Assembly: GCF_016107655.1 (NCBI RefSeq)
Contig: NZ_JABASX010000002.1
Location: 62,001 to 126,000, forward strand
Length of the DNA: 64,000 nt
Source: Brevibacterium antiquum
Lineage (GTDB): Bacteria; Actinomycetota; Actinomycetes; Actinomycetales; Brevibacteriaceae
Direction: 5' to 3'
Part shown: positions 31,604-40,218 of the stretch, one piece after another
Layout: the number at the start of each line of letters is the position of its first letter
Numbering within the stretch: the stretch's first letter is position 1
Program-made: the position numbers and the translations under genes
The notes under the pieces: model-generated
What the model was told of the DNA's origin: nothing
Database searches by the model: none
The model's input: only the letters and a program-made list of their open reading frames with translations

Positions 31604-32776
31604 TCAGCCCTGGATCTGATCGGCGATGAGGGCCGCGAGCAGGGCTGTGCGCGGGGCGATCTCAGCGATGACCGCGTGCTCATGCTCGGCATGCGCACCA
31701 TCGCCCACAGCACCCAGGCCGTCAAGTGTCGCAATGCCGTCACCGGCGGTGAAGTTGCCGTCCGAAGCGCCGCCCACGGACACGCCCTCCGGAGCGGGCA
31801 GGCCGAGCTCAGCAGCCAGGGCAGTGGCACGATCGAAGAGTTCAGCCGACTGCTCGCGTTCGAACGGCGGACGGTTGATTCCGCCGATGACCTCGATCGA
31901 CGAGCCTTCCAGCTGCGGGCGGGTGGCGAGTTCACGCATGGCTGTGTCGACTCGATCGAGTTCGGCAGCGGTGCGTGCACGCACATCCACATCAACGCGC
32001 GCCTCGGCGGGAACCGTGTTCGAGGTGGTGCCCGCACTGATCACGGTCGGGACCACAGAGGTGCCCGCTGAAGCATCGGCAAGATCTGCGACAAGGGGCA
32101 GGTGCAGGGCCAGCGCCATGCCCGCGTTGATCCCCTTCTCCGGTTCGAGCCCGGCGTGGGAGGCCTTGCCTGTGAACACGAGAGTGTAGTTGCTCGTGCC
32201 CTTGCGCTCGAGCTTGAGCGCACCACCGGCGCTCGCCTCCAACACATACACGGCCTTCGCCTCGGCCGCCTCGGCGCGAATGAGATCGGATGACGAGATC
32301 GACCCGATCTCCTCATCACCGGTGACCAGAATCGACAGTCCCTCAAGGGCCCCCTCGCCGAGGTGCTCGCGCAGAATCGCGCTCGCGTGGATGCTCATGA
32401 TCGCCCCGGTGAGCATGTCGAAGCTGCCCGGACCGCGCAGAATCCCCTCGTCGGTGGAGAAGGGCTTGCGGTCCAAGGTTCCGTGCGGCCACACCGTGTC
32501 CTGATGGTTGAGAAGGACGACGCGGGCCGGGCCCGAACCGAAGCGCAGGCGCACATGGGCAGTGTCATCAACGGTGATGACCTCAGCGGTGGCTCCGAGG
32601 CGCTCGTGCAGCAGTTCGACGAAGTCCTGGGCTCCCGCGGCCACGGCTGCTTTGTCGTGCGACGGTGTCTCCTTCGTGATGACGCGTCTGATGTCTTCGA
32701 GGATGAGTGGGAGACGGTCGGTGGCCTTCGATACGAGGTCAGCGGACTGGAGATCTGAGGACAGTGAGGTGGTCAT
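31604..32776 (-). CDS. M20 family metallopeptidase (carboxypeptidase G2-like)
   Basis: A 390-residue cytosolic zinc peptidase. The zinc and catalytic residues are in LLNHQDTVWP (His, Asp), GPGSFDM (bridging Asp) and TGDEEIGS (catalytic Glu pair), with a dimerisation lid between. It resembles the glutamate carboxypeptidase branch, which removes C-terminal Glu or hydrolyses N-acyl amino acids. The start ATG lies in an open intergenic region and is divergent from the glutamate-cysteine ligase-like gene. Confidence 0.9.
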   Translation of the reverse strand: MTTSLSSDLQSADLVSKATDRLPLILEDIRRVITKETPSHDKAAVAAGAQDFVELLHERLGATAEVITVDDTAHVRLRFGSGPARVVLLNHQDTVWPHGTLDRKPFSTDEGILRGPGSFDMLTGAIMSIHASAILREHLGEGALEGLSILVTGDEEIGSISSSDLIRAEAAEAKAVYVLEASAGGALKLERKGTSNYTLVFTGKASHAGLEPEKGINAGMALALHLPLVADLADASAGTSVVPTVISAGTTSNTVPAEARVDVDVRARTAAELDRVDTAMRELATRPQLEGSSIEVIGGINRPPFEREQSAELFDRATALAAELGLPAPEGVSVGGASDGNFTAGDGIATLDGLGAVGDGAHAEHEHAVIAEIAPRTALLAALIADQIQG

Positions 32777-32911
32777 GCGCCGATTCTACGATGTGGCCTG
32801 CAAGGGCGGTTGCGGCGTCCGCATCATGCGACGTGGCTCAGCCTATACGGGCCGAGAAAAGTCGGACTTCACACACGCGCAGACCGGGTCAGTCTGTGGT
32901 TTGCTTAACCC

Positions 32912-34390
32912 ATGGGTGAGGCAGTCAATTCCAAGCGGTACACGCCGGAAGAACGCACGCTGTATCGGGAGAAGCTCGCGGAGAACCTCGAGCTCTTCGA
33001 CACGTATCTGCGCCATGCGGAGTTCAAGTCCGCGGGCACGATCGGTCTGGAGCTCGAACTCAACCTCATCGACTCCGACAATCAGCCGAGCCTGAACAAC
33101 ACGAAGGTCCTCGAGCGCCTCGACGATGAGTACCAGTCGGAGATCGGCGGGTTCAACCTCGAACTCAACCACCCGGTGCTGCAAGTGGCCGGGCGTGGGC
33201 TGAAGACGCTGGAAGCGGGCGTGGCGCACCGGCTGGGCAAGGCCCAGAAGGCCGCCGAGGCGGAAGGGCTGAAGGTCGCATCGATCGGGACTCTGCCGAC
33301 CCTGAGCACCCAGTTCCTCACCGAAGAGACATGGATCACCGAAGAGAATCGCTACGAGGCGCTGAGCAACTCGATCGTCGACGCCCGGGGCGAGTACGTC
33401 CGCATCGAACTCGACGGCGAGGAGAAGTACAAGCACGAATTCTCCGATATCGCCCCGGAAGCATCCTGCACCTCGATGCAGCTGCACCTGCAGGTCGCAC
33501 CCAACAAGTTCGCCGAGGCGTGGAACGCCTCCCAGGCGATCGCAGCAGCCCAGGTCGCGATGAGTGCGAACTCCCCACTGTTCGTCGGTCGCAAACTCTG
33601 GCACGAATCCCGGATTCCGGTGTTCACCCAGTCCATCGATACGCGCACCCCCGAACTTGTCAACCAGGGAGTTCGGCCCCGAGTCTGGTTCGGGGAGCGC
33701 TGGATCACGAGCGTCTTCGACCTCTTCGAAGAGAACGTCCGCTACTTCCCACCGCTGCTGCCCGAGATCAAGGACTTCGTCGAGTTCAGTTCGGCCGATG
33801 CTCCGAAGCTCTACGAACTCAACCTGCACAACGGCACCGTGTGGCGCTGGAACCGACCCATCTACGACTCCTCGGACTCCGGAGCCCATATCCGTGTGGA
33901 GAACCGACTGCTCCCAGCCGGCCCGACACCCGTCGACATGGTCGCCGATGCCGCTTTCTACTACGGTCTGGCCGAATTCCTCGTCGGAGAGAACCGCCCC
34001 GTGTGGTCGCGGATGTCCTTCAGGGAGGCGGAGGAGAACTTCTTCGCCTGCGCCAAGGACGGCATCCACGCGCGCGTGACCTGGCCGAAGATCGGCCACA
34101 TCGATGTCGCGGATCTCGTACTCGATGTGCTCATTCCGCAGGCGCGCAGGGGGCTGAGCCGATTGGGCATCGACAAGGACGTCATCGAAGAGTACATGTC
34201 GATCATCGAAGGCCGGGCCGAGAAACGGACCAACGGTGCGACCTGGCAGCTGAAGATGCTTGACCGCCTGGCCCCGGACAGTGCGCCGGACTCACCGGAG
34301 CGCCGCGAAGGACTCAAACAGATGATGGACGCCTACGTGGCGAACCAGGCCTCCGGCGAACCCGTCCACACCTGGGACGTGCCCGTCTGA
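32912..34390 (+). CDS. Glutamate-cysteine ligase family protein
   Basis: A 492-residue member of the GCS2-type ATP-dependent carboxylate-amine ligases. The N-terminal IGLELELNLIDSD carries the Glu residues that bind metal and ATP. SCTSMQLHLQV and ENRLLPAGPTPVDMVAD match further conserved blocks. In actinobacteria such proteins include EgtA (gamma-glutamylcysteine for ergothioneine) and uncharacterised paralogues; no egtB-D genes are present here, so the product is left open. The ATG at 32912 follows a short spacer, with no obvious ribosome site. Confidence 0.82.
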   Translation: MGEAVNSKRYTPEERTLYREKLAENLELFDTYLRHAEFKSAGTIGLELELNLIDSDNQPSLNNTKVLERLDDEYQSEIGGFNLELNHPVLQVAGRGLKTLEAGVAHRLGKAQKAAEAEGLKVASIGTLPTLSTQFLTEETWITEENRYEALSNSIVDARGEYVRIELDGEEKYKHEFSDIAPEASCTSMQLHLQVAPNKFAEAWNASQAIAAAQVAMSANSPLFVGRKLWHESRIPVFTQSIDTRTPELVNQGVRPRVWFGERWITSVFDLFEENVRYFPPLLPEIKDFVEFSSADAPKLYELNLHNGTVWRWNRPIYDSSDSGAHIRVENRLLPAGPTPVDMVADAAFYYGLAEFLVGENRPVWSRMSFREAEENFFACAKDGIHARVTWPKIGHIDVADLVLDVLIPQARRGLSRLGIDKDVIEEYMSIIEGRAEKRTNGATWQLKMLDRLAPDSAPDSPERREGLKQMMDAYVANQASGEPVHTWDVPV

Positions 34391-34607
34391 GCGTTTGCCT
34401 GTCCGAGCATTCGTCCGACCGCGGCGATGTGGGCCCGCTGCGGCGCAGGCACCAGCGGCGCAGCCCCGCTGGGGCGCAGACACCAACGGCGACGCGCGCA
34501 TCCGACATCGCTTAGGTGGTCGAAATGGTGCGGTCGTGAGCAGCGCGATGCGTCCAAAAAGACCACTTAGGGCCCAATCAGGGACGGTCGGCCTCATGGA
34601 GGGGCAG

Positions 34608-34904
34608 TCAGAGGCGTTCGACCTCGACGAAGACGATGTCGTCGGTGCCATCGGGATTCGAGACCTCATGTTCGGATCCTGCGGCGCGTGTGTAGCTGAC
34701 TCCTGCTTCGAGATCGGCGACGATCGACGTGCCATCCGAGTTCCGCACGTGCATCGCATCGGTGACCATCGGAATGACGACGTACTCATACTCATGTCTG
34801 TGCATCGGGATGACCCCATCAGGCTGGATCGTCCACCTGGTCACGCGGAAGACTCCGTTGTCGAGCTGGACCTCACTTGTCGAACCGGTGTTCTCATCGC
34901 TCAT
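34608..34904 (-). CDS. Small cupin-domain protein
   Basis: A 98-residue single-domain cupin. The first metal-binding motif is MHRHEYEYVVIPM (His, His, Glu), and the second His is in AGSEHEV. Such small cupins bind metals and act in varied reactions or as regulators. I chose the ATG at 34904 because AAGGAG lies 8 bases before it; the GTG at 34913 would overlap that site. A 217-base gap on its left holds a weak hairpin (34513-34569) and nothing else. Confidence 0.85.
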   Translation of the reverse strand: MSDENTGSTSEVQLDNGVFRVTRWTIQPDGVIPMHRHEYEYVVIPMVTDAMHVRNSDGTSIVADLEAGVSYTRAAGSEHEVSNPDGTDDIVFVEVERL

Positions 34905-35021
34905 GATTGACACTCCTTCTGGTCGTCGCTGATGGTCTGCTCCTCACCCTAGCCTTCAGCACAACAGCATCCCAGCCCTGCACGTGACCCGTGGCACACA
35001 GGAACCGCCTCGACGGTTAGC

Positions 35022-35603
35022 ATGAGCAGTATGCGATACCCCTATGCTGACATCGACGATGTCGAAGACGATATCCGCGAAACCATCCTGGCCGTGTCAG
35101 AGAAATCGGGCTTCGTGCCCAATGTCTTCCTCTCCCTGGCCCGGCGGCCGGCCGAGTTCCGAGCATTCTTCGCCTACTATGACGCTCTGATGGAGAAGGA
35201 GACCGGGAACCTGACCAAAGGTGACCGGGAGATGATCGTCACGGCCACCTCGGCGGTCAACAACTGCCTCTACTGCGTCGTCGCTCACGGAGCCGTGCTG
35301 CGGATCATGGAGAAGAAGCCCCTGGTCGCAGACCAGGTGGCAGTCAACTACCGGCAGGCCGACATCACCGACCGTCAGATGGCGATGCTCGACTTCGCGA
35401 TGAGGGTCTGCACAGAGCCCTGGGCGCTCGGCGACGCTGACTTCGCGGCCCTGGCCGAACACGGGTTCGACGACGAGGACGCCTGGGACATCGGTGCCAT
35501 CACCGGATTCTTCGGCCTGTCCAACCGCATGGCACACGTGGGCGGAATGATGCCCAACCCCGAGTTCTACCTCATGGGACGCGTCCCGCGCGAGAGGAGG
35601 TGA
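35022..35603 (+). CDS. AhpD-like peroxidase-related protein
   Basis: A 193-residue protein of the carboxymuconolactone decarboxylase/AhpD superfamily. The redox motif NNCLYCVVAHG gives C-x-x-C followed by His, as in alkylhydroperoxidase AhpD. The length fits the peroxidase-related subgroup. No ribosome site is obvious before the ATG at 35022, so it may be translated from a leaderless transcript. Four bases separate it from the aminotransferase, so they are probably cotranscribed. Confidence 0.88.
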   Translation: MSSMRYPYADIDDVEDDIRETILAVSEKSGFVPNVFLSLARRPAEFRAFFAYYDALMEKETGNLTKGDREMIVTATSAVNNCLYCVVAHGAVLRIMEKKPLVADQVAVNYRQADITDRQMAMLDFAMRVCTEPWALGDADFAALAEHGFDDEDAWDIGAITGFFGLSNRMAHVGGMMPNPEFYLMGRVPRERR

Positions 35604-35606
35604 CCG

Positions 35607-36818
35607 ATGACCATGAGCACTCAGACGAGCGCACCCCGCGTCTCTGACCGGGCCGGACTCGTCCAGCCCTTCGCCGCCATGAATATCGTGGCCAAGGTCC
35701 AGGAGATGTCGCGCCAGGGCAAAGACACCATCGCCATGTGCCTGGGCGAACCGACCCAGGGTGCACCGGGGCCGGTGCGCAGGAGAGCCGCCGAGGTGGT
35801 CACCGACGGCACGAACCTCGGCTACTCTCCGATCTTCGGCATCCCTGAACTGCGCACGGCCATCGCCGGGCACTACCGCGACTGGTACGGCGTTGAGGTG
35901 CCCACGGAACGCATCGCCATCACCACGGGTTCCTCCGGTGCTTTCCAAACGGCCTTCCTGACCTGCTTCGACGCAGGTGACCGCGTCGCGCTCGCCCGCC
36001 CGGGCTACGGCGCATACAAGAACATCCTCGCCGCATTGAACTGCGAGATCGTCGAACTCGACTGCGGTGGAGACCATGGGTTCCAACCGACCGTCGAACT
36101 CCTCGAGCAGGCACATGCGCAGGCCCCGCTCAAGGGACTCATGCTCGCCTCGCCGGCGAATCCGACGGGGACGATGATCTCAGGCGACCACCTCGGCGAA
36201 CTCATCTCCTGGTGCGCCGAACACGGTGTGCAGGTGATCTCCGACGAGATCTATCACGGCATCAGCTACATCGGCACGCGTGGTGAGACCGCGTTGGCCC
36301 ATGATGACAATGCCATCGTCATCTCCTCGTTCTCGAAGTACTGGGCGATGACCGGATGGCGGCTCGGCTGGGCGATCCTGCCCGAAGAGCTGACTGATGC
36401 TGCCCAGAACGTGACCGGAAATCTGTCGCTGTGTGCCCCGGTTCCCGCCCAGTATGCGGCCGTGGCGGCCTTCACCGAGGAGTCCTATGCCGAATGCGAG
36501 GCGGCGGTCGAATCCTTCGCCCGTGCCCGCAAGCACGTTCTCGACGCCACTGCTGACCTGGGGTTCTCCGATATGGCCCCGCCCGATGGGGCGTTCTACA
36601 TGTATGCCCGCATCGACGAGATCCTGCAGCGGTCGAGTGGCGACATCGTGACTGCGACCGATTGGTGTCAGGCGCTTCTCGAGGCCACCGGAGTCGCCTT
36701 GGCTCCGGGTGATGACTTCGACTCCCTCAACGGGTCGCGTTCGGTGCGGCTGTCGCTGGCTGTCGGTGCGGACAAGACCGCCGAGGCGCTCGACCGGATC
36801 CTTGACTTCATGCGATGA
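35607..36818 (+). CDS. Class I/II PLP aminotransferase
   Basis: A 403-residue fold type I aminotransferase. The PLP Lys lies in SSFSKYWAMTGWRLGW, the phosphate-binding residues in TTGSSGAFQTAF, and the family patterns SPANPTGTM and SDEIYHGISY are present. It is closest in pattern to aspartate-type or aromatic aminotransferases; the amino donor is not clear. The ATG at 35607 follows GAGGAGGTG. Its stop overlaps the start of the EamA exporter gene by 4 bases. Confidence 0.9.
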   Translation: MTMSTQTSAPRVSDRAGLVQPFAAMNIVAKVQEMSRQGKDTIAMCLGEPTQGAPGPVRRRAAEVVTDGTNLGYSPIFGIPELRTAIAGHYRDWYGVEVPTERIAITTGSSGAFQTAFLTCFDAGDRVALARPGYGAYKNILAALNCEIVELDCGGDHGFQPTVELLEQAHAQAPLKGLMLASPANPTGTMISGDHLGELISWCAEHGVQVISDEIYHGISYIGTRGETALAHDDNAIVISSFSKYWAMTGWRLGWAILPEELTDAAQNVTGNLSLCAPVPAQYAAVAAFTEESYAECEAAVESFARARKHVLDATADLGFSDMAPPDGAFYMYARIDEILQRSSGDIVTATDWCQALLEATGVALAPGDDFDSLNGSRSVRLSLAVGADKTAEALDRILDFMR

Positions 36819-37792
36819 CTTCGAACTCGGCCGCGGCCCATGGCGAGGAGCCGCCCGTACAGCCGCCTGCGTCCTCGGGGTCACCAGCCACCTCAGAACC
36901 GTCGCCTTCAGGGCTGCCGACACTGGGCATCATCGTGTCAGCACTGCTCCTGGGTTCGGCCGGTCTGTTCGTCATCCTTGCCGAGGCGAGTGCTCCGACC
37001 GCGGCATTTCTGCGCTGTTGGATCGCTGTCATCGTCTTGGCGCCCTTGGCGATCCTCGAGCTCCGACGCCATGGGCCCCTGCCGTCCAGGGCCCTCATCG
37101 TCGCAGCTGTCTCGGGTGCGGCACTGGGCATCGACTACGTGCTGTGGGCCCAGAGCGTCCTCGATGCTGGAGTCGGCGTCTCCACTGTCCTCATCAGCGT
37201 CCAGGTCATCGTATTCCCGGCACTGGTATGGGTCTTCGGAGGAACGCAGCCCGGGTGGCTGTTCATCACGTGCATTCCCATCATGATCATCGGCATGCTG
37301 CTGACCGGAGGCGTCTTCGGCGCCGATGAGGGAGCGGCGAATCCGGTGCGCGGCGCGATCTTCGGAGTGCTCTCGGGAATTCTCTACGGCGTCTACATCT
37401 TCGGTATCCACCACTGTCGGAAGGCGGCACCGAACTTCGTGGTCGCGCCCGTGGCGGTGGGCACCATTGCTGCGGGAGTGATGACAGCGATCGCCGGTGT
37501 CGCACTCGGCGGGCTCGACTTCGACCTGGGCTGGGACGGGTGGGCGTGGATGGTGGCGCTGGCCGTCTTCGGCCAGGCTCTGTCATGGGTGCTGCTGAGC
37601 ATCTCGAGCCCGCTGGTGACGGTGTCGCGGACCGCTGCCCTCATGCTGCTCCAACCGCTGTCGGCCGTGGTCCTGGGCTCGGTCATCGCCGGAGAACGGC
37701 TGCAGTCGCCGCAGTGGATCGGTGCGGTGCTGGTCGTCGTGATCGTCTGGGTCGTCGGTGGTGGACCGGAGGCACTGCGCAGACGACGCTGA
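36815..37792 (+). CDS. EamA/DMT family exporter
   Basis: A 325-residue drug/metabolite transporter with two EamA repeats and about 10 helices, after a polar N-terminus of about 35 residues. The repeats start around GIIVSALLLGSAGLFVI and GAIFGVLSGILYGVYIF. Members export amino acids or small metabolites. The 4-base overlap with the aminotransferase suggests it exports a product or by-product of that enzyme, which is inference. Confidence 0.88.
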   Translation: MTSNSAAAHGEEPPVQPPASSGSPATSEPSPSGLPTLGIIVSALLLGSAGLFVILAEASAPTAAFLRCWIAVIVLAPLAILELRRHGPLPSRALIVAAVSGAALGIDYVLWAQSVLDAGVGVSTVLISVQVIVFPALVWVFGGTQPGWLFITCIPIMIIGMLLTGGVFGADEGAANPVRGAIFGVLSGILYGVYIFGIHHCRKAAPNFVVAPVAVGTIAAGVMTAIAGVALGGLDFDLGWDGWAWMVALAVFGQALSWVLLSISSPLVTVSRTAALMLLQPLSAVVLGSVIAGERLQSPQWIGAVLVVVIVWVVGGGPEALRRRR

Positions 37793-37822
37793 TGGCGGGG
37801 CGAGGCCCGACGACTGATGTGT

Positions 37823-38182
37823 TCAGTGCTCGTGACCTTCGACGGTGTGGGCAAGAGCGTCGAGGATGATGTGAGCGACGTGGTCGTCCTTGAGCGAGTA
37901 GTAGGCTTCGCGGCCGATTCGGTTGACTCCGACGAGGTGGAGGCCGCGCAGGAACTTCAGGTGTTGGGAGACCAAGGGCTGCGAAAGCTCGGTGGACTCA
38001 ACGATGTGCGTCACTGTCGCCTCACCGTGGGCGAGAACCAACAGCATCTTCAGCCTCGATGGTGTGGCCAGTGCCTTGAATAGGTCGGCGGTCTCTGAGA
38101 TGGCTTCGAGATTGCCCTCGGGGTTGCGCAGGAGCTGCTTGACTGCGGCATTGACCGGGGTGGAATCTGAAGTGGAGGCCAT
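37823..38182 (-). CDS. ArsR/SmtB-family metal-responsive repressor
   Basis: A 119-residue winged-helix repressor. The DNA-recognition helix is in LSQPLVSQHLKFLRG. The last helix carries D99-x-H101-x10-H112-x2-E115, the alpha-5 zinc site of SmtB. HEH at the C-terminus adds further His. It should therefore sense Zn(II) (or Co(II)) rather than arsenic, since there are no Cys ligands. The nearest zinc exporter gene in the window is the CDF gene at 27838, 10 kb away. Confidence 0.9.
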   Translation of the reverse strand: MASTSDSTPVNAAVKQLLRNPEGNLEAISETADLFKALATPSRLKMLLVLAHGEATVTHIVESTELSQPLVSQHLKFLRGLHLVGVNRIGREAYYSLKDDHVAHIILDALAHTVEGHEH

Positions 38183-38221
38183 GGATAGAGATTACCGGAA
38201 ATTCTGCGGCGAACTCACCGT

Positions 38222-38809
38222 TCAGCTCAGGGCTTCGACGTCGTCCTGACTGCCGATGAGGTCGTCGGCCAGAGACTCCCACTGCTCATAGGCGTCAGGC
38301 AAGGCGGACCGTTGGACGGCCTGTGCCGCCTCGGTGGGGGCCATCGTGTGCCAACCATCGATCTGCACGAGTCCCGGGTTCTCGATGTCCGGGTTGATTC
38401 CGTAGAAGGACTTCGTGGCAAAGATGGGGTCGTTGAGGCGCTCCGGTTCACCCCAACCCTGCGACGGGCGCTGTTGGAACAGACCGATCGAGTCGCGGTC
38501 ACCCGAGTCGAGGTTCCGCAGCGAGGATTCCTGGAGCGCGGTCATGAGAGCGATTCTGATGGCACGGTCATCGAAGTCGCCGCCGCGACCGATGCCGATG
38601 ATCAGTCGGGCATTGTCGATCTGCTGTTCGGTCAGTTGATTCACTGAAGCCATCTGCATCTGCCTGATCGTAGTCGAGCCGAACGAGACCGGTGAGTTGA
38701 CGATGACGACGGCGGCAAGGACCAAGGCCGCCACCGCTGCCCCGAAACCGATCAGGGCACCACGAAGCACGGACCGAGAGCCCTTGCGGTGTCGAGTCGT
38801 TCCAGCCAT
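38222..38809 (-). CDS. Membrane-anchored lysozyme-fold (transglycosylase-like) protein
   Basis: A 195-residue protein: basic N-terminus, one helix (about 16-40), then an exported domain. It contains MTALQESSL, a candidate catalytic Glu, and RDSIGLFQQRPSQGWG, a motif of lysozyme-like/transglycosylase-fold domains in actinobacterial cell-wall proteins. A role in peptidoglycan cleavage is likely but unproven. I chose the ATG at 38809; the 12 codons before it are not protein-like. An AT-rich patch (ATATAACGATAATG) sits just upstream. Confidence 0.72.
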   Translation of the reverse strand: MAGTTRHRKGSRSVLRGALIGFGAAVAALVLAAVVIVNSPVSFGSTTIRQMQMASVNQLTEQQIDNARLIIGIGRGGDFDDRAIRIALMTALQESSLRNLDSGDRDSIGLFQQRPSQGWGEPERLNDPIFATKSFYGINPDIENPGLVQIDGWHTMAPTEAAQAVQRSALPDAYEQWESLADDLIGSQDDVEALS

Positions 38810-38983
38810 GAATATAACGATAATGCAACAAACTGAGGGATGCATGTGTCCACGCCGTGCCCTTTGTCACAGAACGGTCACGGAAGTGAACTTTTTTGTG
38901 TGCCTCGGAGGCGATGCTTCCTGTTCCAACTCTGCGACATCTCCTCAGGGCGAACCGACCAGCGTGCTGACTAAGATCGGATC

Positions 38984-39211
38984 ATGATCTTCGTGAGACG
39001 ACGCAACCCGAGATCTCGACTCTTCGGATGCCTGGTGGGTGTGATCGCGGCAGTCATCATGGTGGTCATTGTCATCGCAGTCGTCGCTGCAGTGGTTCTT
39101 GTGGGCGCTGGCACCGACAGGTCGGGCGGGAACTCAGACGCGGACTCGGGTGGGGGCGAGGCACCGAGCAGCGCCCCGGCCTCCCGCGGGCACTGGTCCA
39201 GCGGCGGCTGA
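38984..39211 (+). CDS. Small membrane protein, one helix
   Basis: A 75-residue protein with a basic N-terminus (RRRNPRSRLF), one long hydrophobic helix (about 16-43) and a Gly/Ser/Asp-rich tail. It has no known family and no clear ribosome site. The codon use and composition fit an expressed short membrane protein, but this is the least certain small gene of the set. It lies between the lysozyme-fold gene and the MerR-controlled pair. Confidence 0.5.
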   Translation: MIFVRRRNPRSRLFGCLVGVIAAVIMVVIVIAVVAAVVLVGAGTDRSGGNSDADSGGGEAPSSAPASRGHWSSGG

Positions 39212-39311
39212 GCAGCCGCGCGGGCCGGGTTGCTTCAGCTCTCAGTCCTGCTGCCGGCGACTGATCGCCGGGACAGTTCTCGAGATGGTGGTCTTTCGTT
39301 TCGCCATGGCC

Positions 39312-39342
39312 TTGACCTTGACACGATGTCAAGGGCTTCACT
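39312..39342 (+). promoter_or_regulatory. MerR-type promoter/operator before HEAT gene
   Basis: The perfect 8-3-8 dyad CCTTGACACGATGTCAAGG occupies 39316-39334. It falls between a -35-like TTGACC (39312-39317) and a -10-like TTCACT (39337-39342), spaced 19 bases. The 19-base spacer and a dyad between the boxes are the hallmarks of MerR-activated promoters, and a MerR regulator is encoded 0.9 kb downstream. Confidence 0.75.
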
Positions 39343-39363
39343 GGTCTCAAGGAGGTGGGATCA

Positions 39364-40056
39364 ATGACCAACCCACACAGCACCACGCAGACATATGAGG
39401 GCCAGGAGCCCGTCATCGCGGCCTTGTCGTCGTCGAACCCGCAGCAGCGACTGCAGGCGGCGCTCTCCGTCGGAACCACCGCCGAGGATCGCCACCTCGG
39501 CGTTCTCGTCCAGCGGTGCAGAGTCGAACCGGACTTCTTCGTTCGTGACATGCTCACCTGGGCGATCACTCGGATGCCCGCCGAGGCGACTGTGCCGCTG
39601 CTCATCGTCGAGCTGAGCTCCGATGTGCCGCAGGCCCAGAGTCAGGCGCTGCACACATTGTCGAAGATCGGTGATCCCCGCGGCTGGGAGGCCATGGACC
39701 CGGGAGCTATCGGAGACAGTCTGATCGCTCACGCGGACACCGAGGTGGCCCGCAGCGCGTGGAGGGCTGCCGTGGCACTTGTCCCCGGTGATGATCGAGA
39801 GCGGTTGGCATTGTCCCTGGTCACACAGCTTGGGAGAGGTGGCATCGAGACGCAGAAGAGCCTCAGTCGAGCCCTCGTCTCTCTGGGTGAGGATCTCGTG
39901 TCAGTGCTCGATGGAAGACTGCAGGCAGAGGAAGAAACAGTGCGGACACACGCCATGGCGACTCGGGGGATGTTCACCGACCCGGATGCCGGCTTCGCTC
40001 ACGCCTTGGGTGAAGCCAAGCGCGTGGTCGCACTGGGGTCCGAGGCGTCAGCATAG
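39364..40056 (+). CDS. HEAT-repeat protein, MerR-controlled
   Basis: A 230-residue all-helical protein built of HEAT-like repeats (units such as VARSAWRAAVALVPGDDRER and QAQSQALHTLSKIGDP), with no signal peptide or membrane helix. The ATG at 39364 has AAGGAGG at ideal distance; the GTG at 39355 would overlap that site. It lies directly downstream of the MerR-type operator and 162 bases before a MerR regulator that itself carries HEAT repeats. The two likely bind each other or share a partner, which is inference. Confidence 0.85.
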   Translation: MTNPHSTTQTYEGQEPVIAALSSSNPQQRLQAALSVGTTAEDRHLGVLVQRCRVEPDFFVRDMLTWAITRMPAEATVPLLIVELSSDVPQAQSQALHTLSKIGDPRGWEAMDPGAIGDSLIAHADTEVARSAWRAAVALVPGDDRERLALSLVTQLGRGGIETQKSLSRALVSLGEDLVSVLDGRLQAEEETVRTHAMATRGMFTDPDAGFAHALGEAKRVVALGSEASA

Positions 40057-40082
40057 GTCGATTTTGGGAAGGGTCGACCGAG

Positions 40083-40120
40083 GCGGCACTGCCGGGCGGG
40101 GCAAGCTCGCGCAGTGCTGC
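40083..40120 (+). other. Hairpin between the HEAT and MerR-HEAT genes
   Basis: GCGGCACTGC and GCAGTGCTGC (40083-40092 and 40111-40120) pair over 10 bp with one G-T pair, around an 18-base loop. It may attenuate or process transcription between the two genes. Confidence 0.4.
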
Positions 40121-40218
40121 GTGCGACACCTCGGGCTCCTTTCTCATGAACTGGATGCGCTGATGGCGCAGCCGCGACAGCGTGACCTGTCTATAGTGGA
40201 AGAGGGAGAGAGGTGCTG

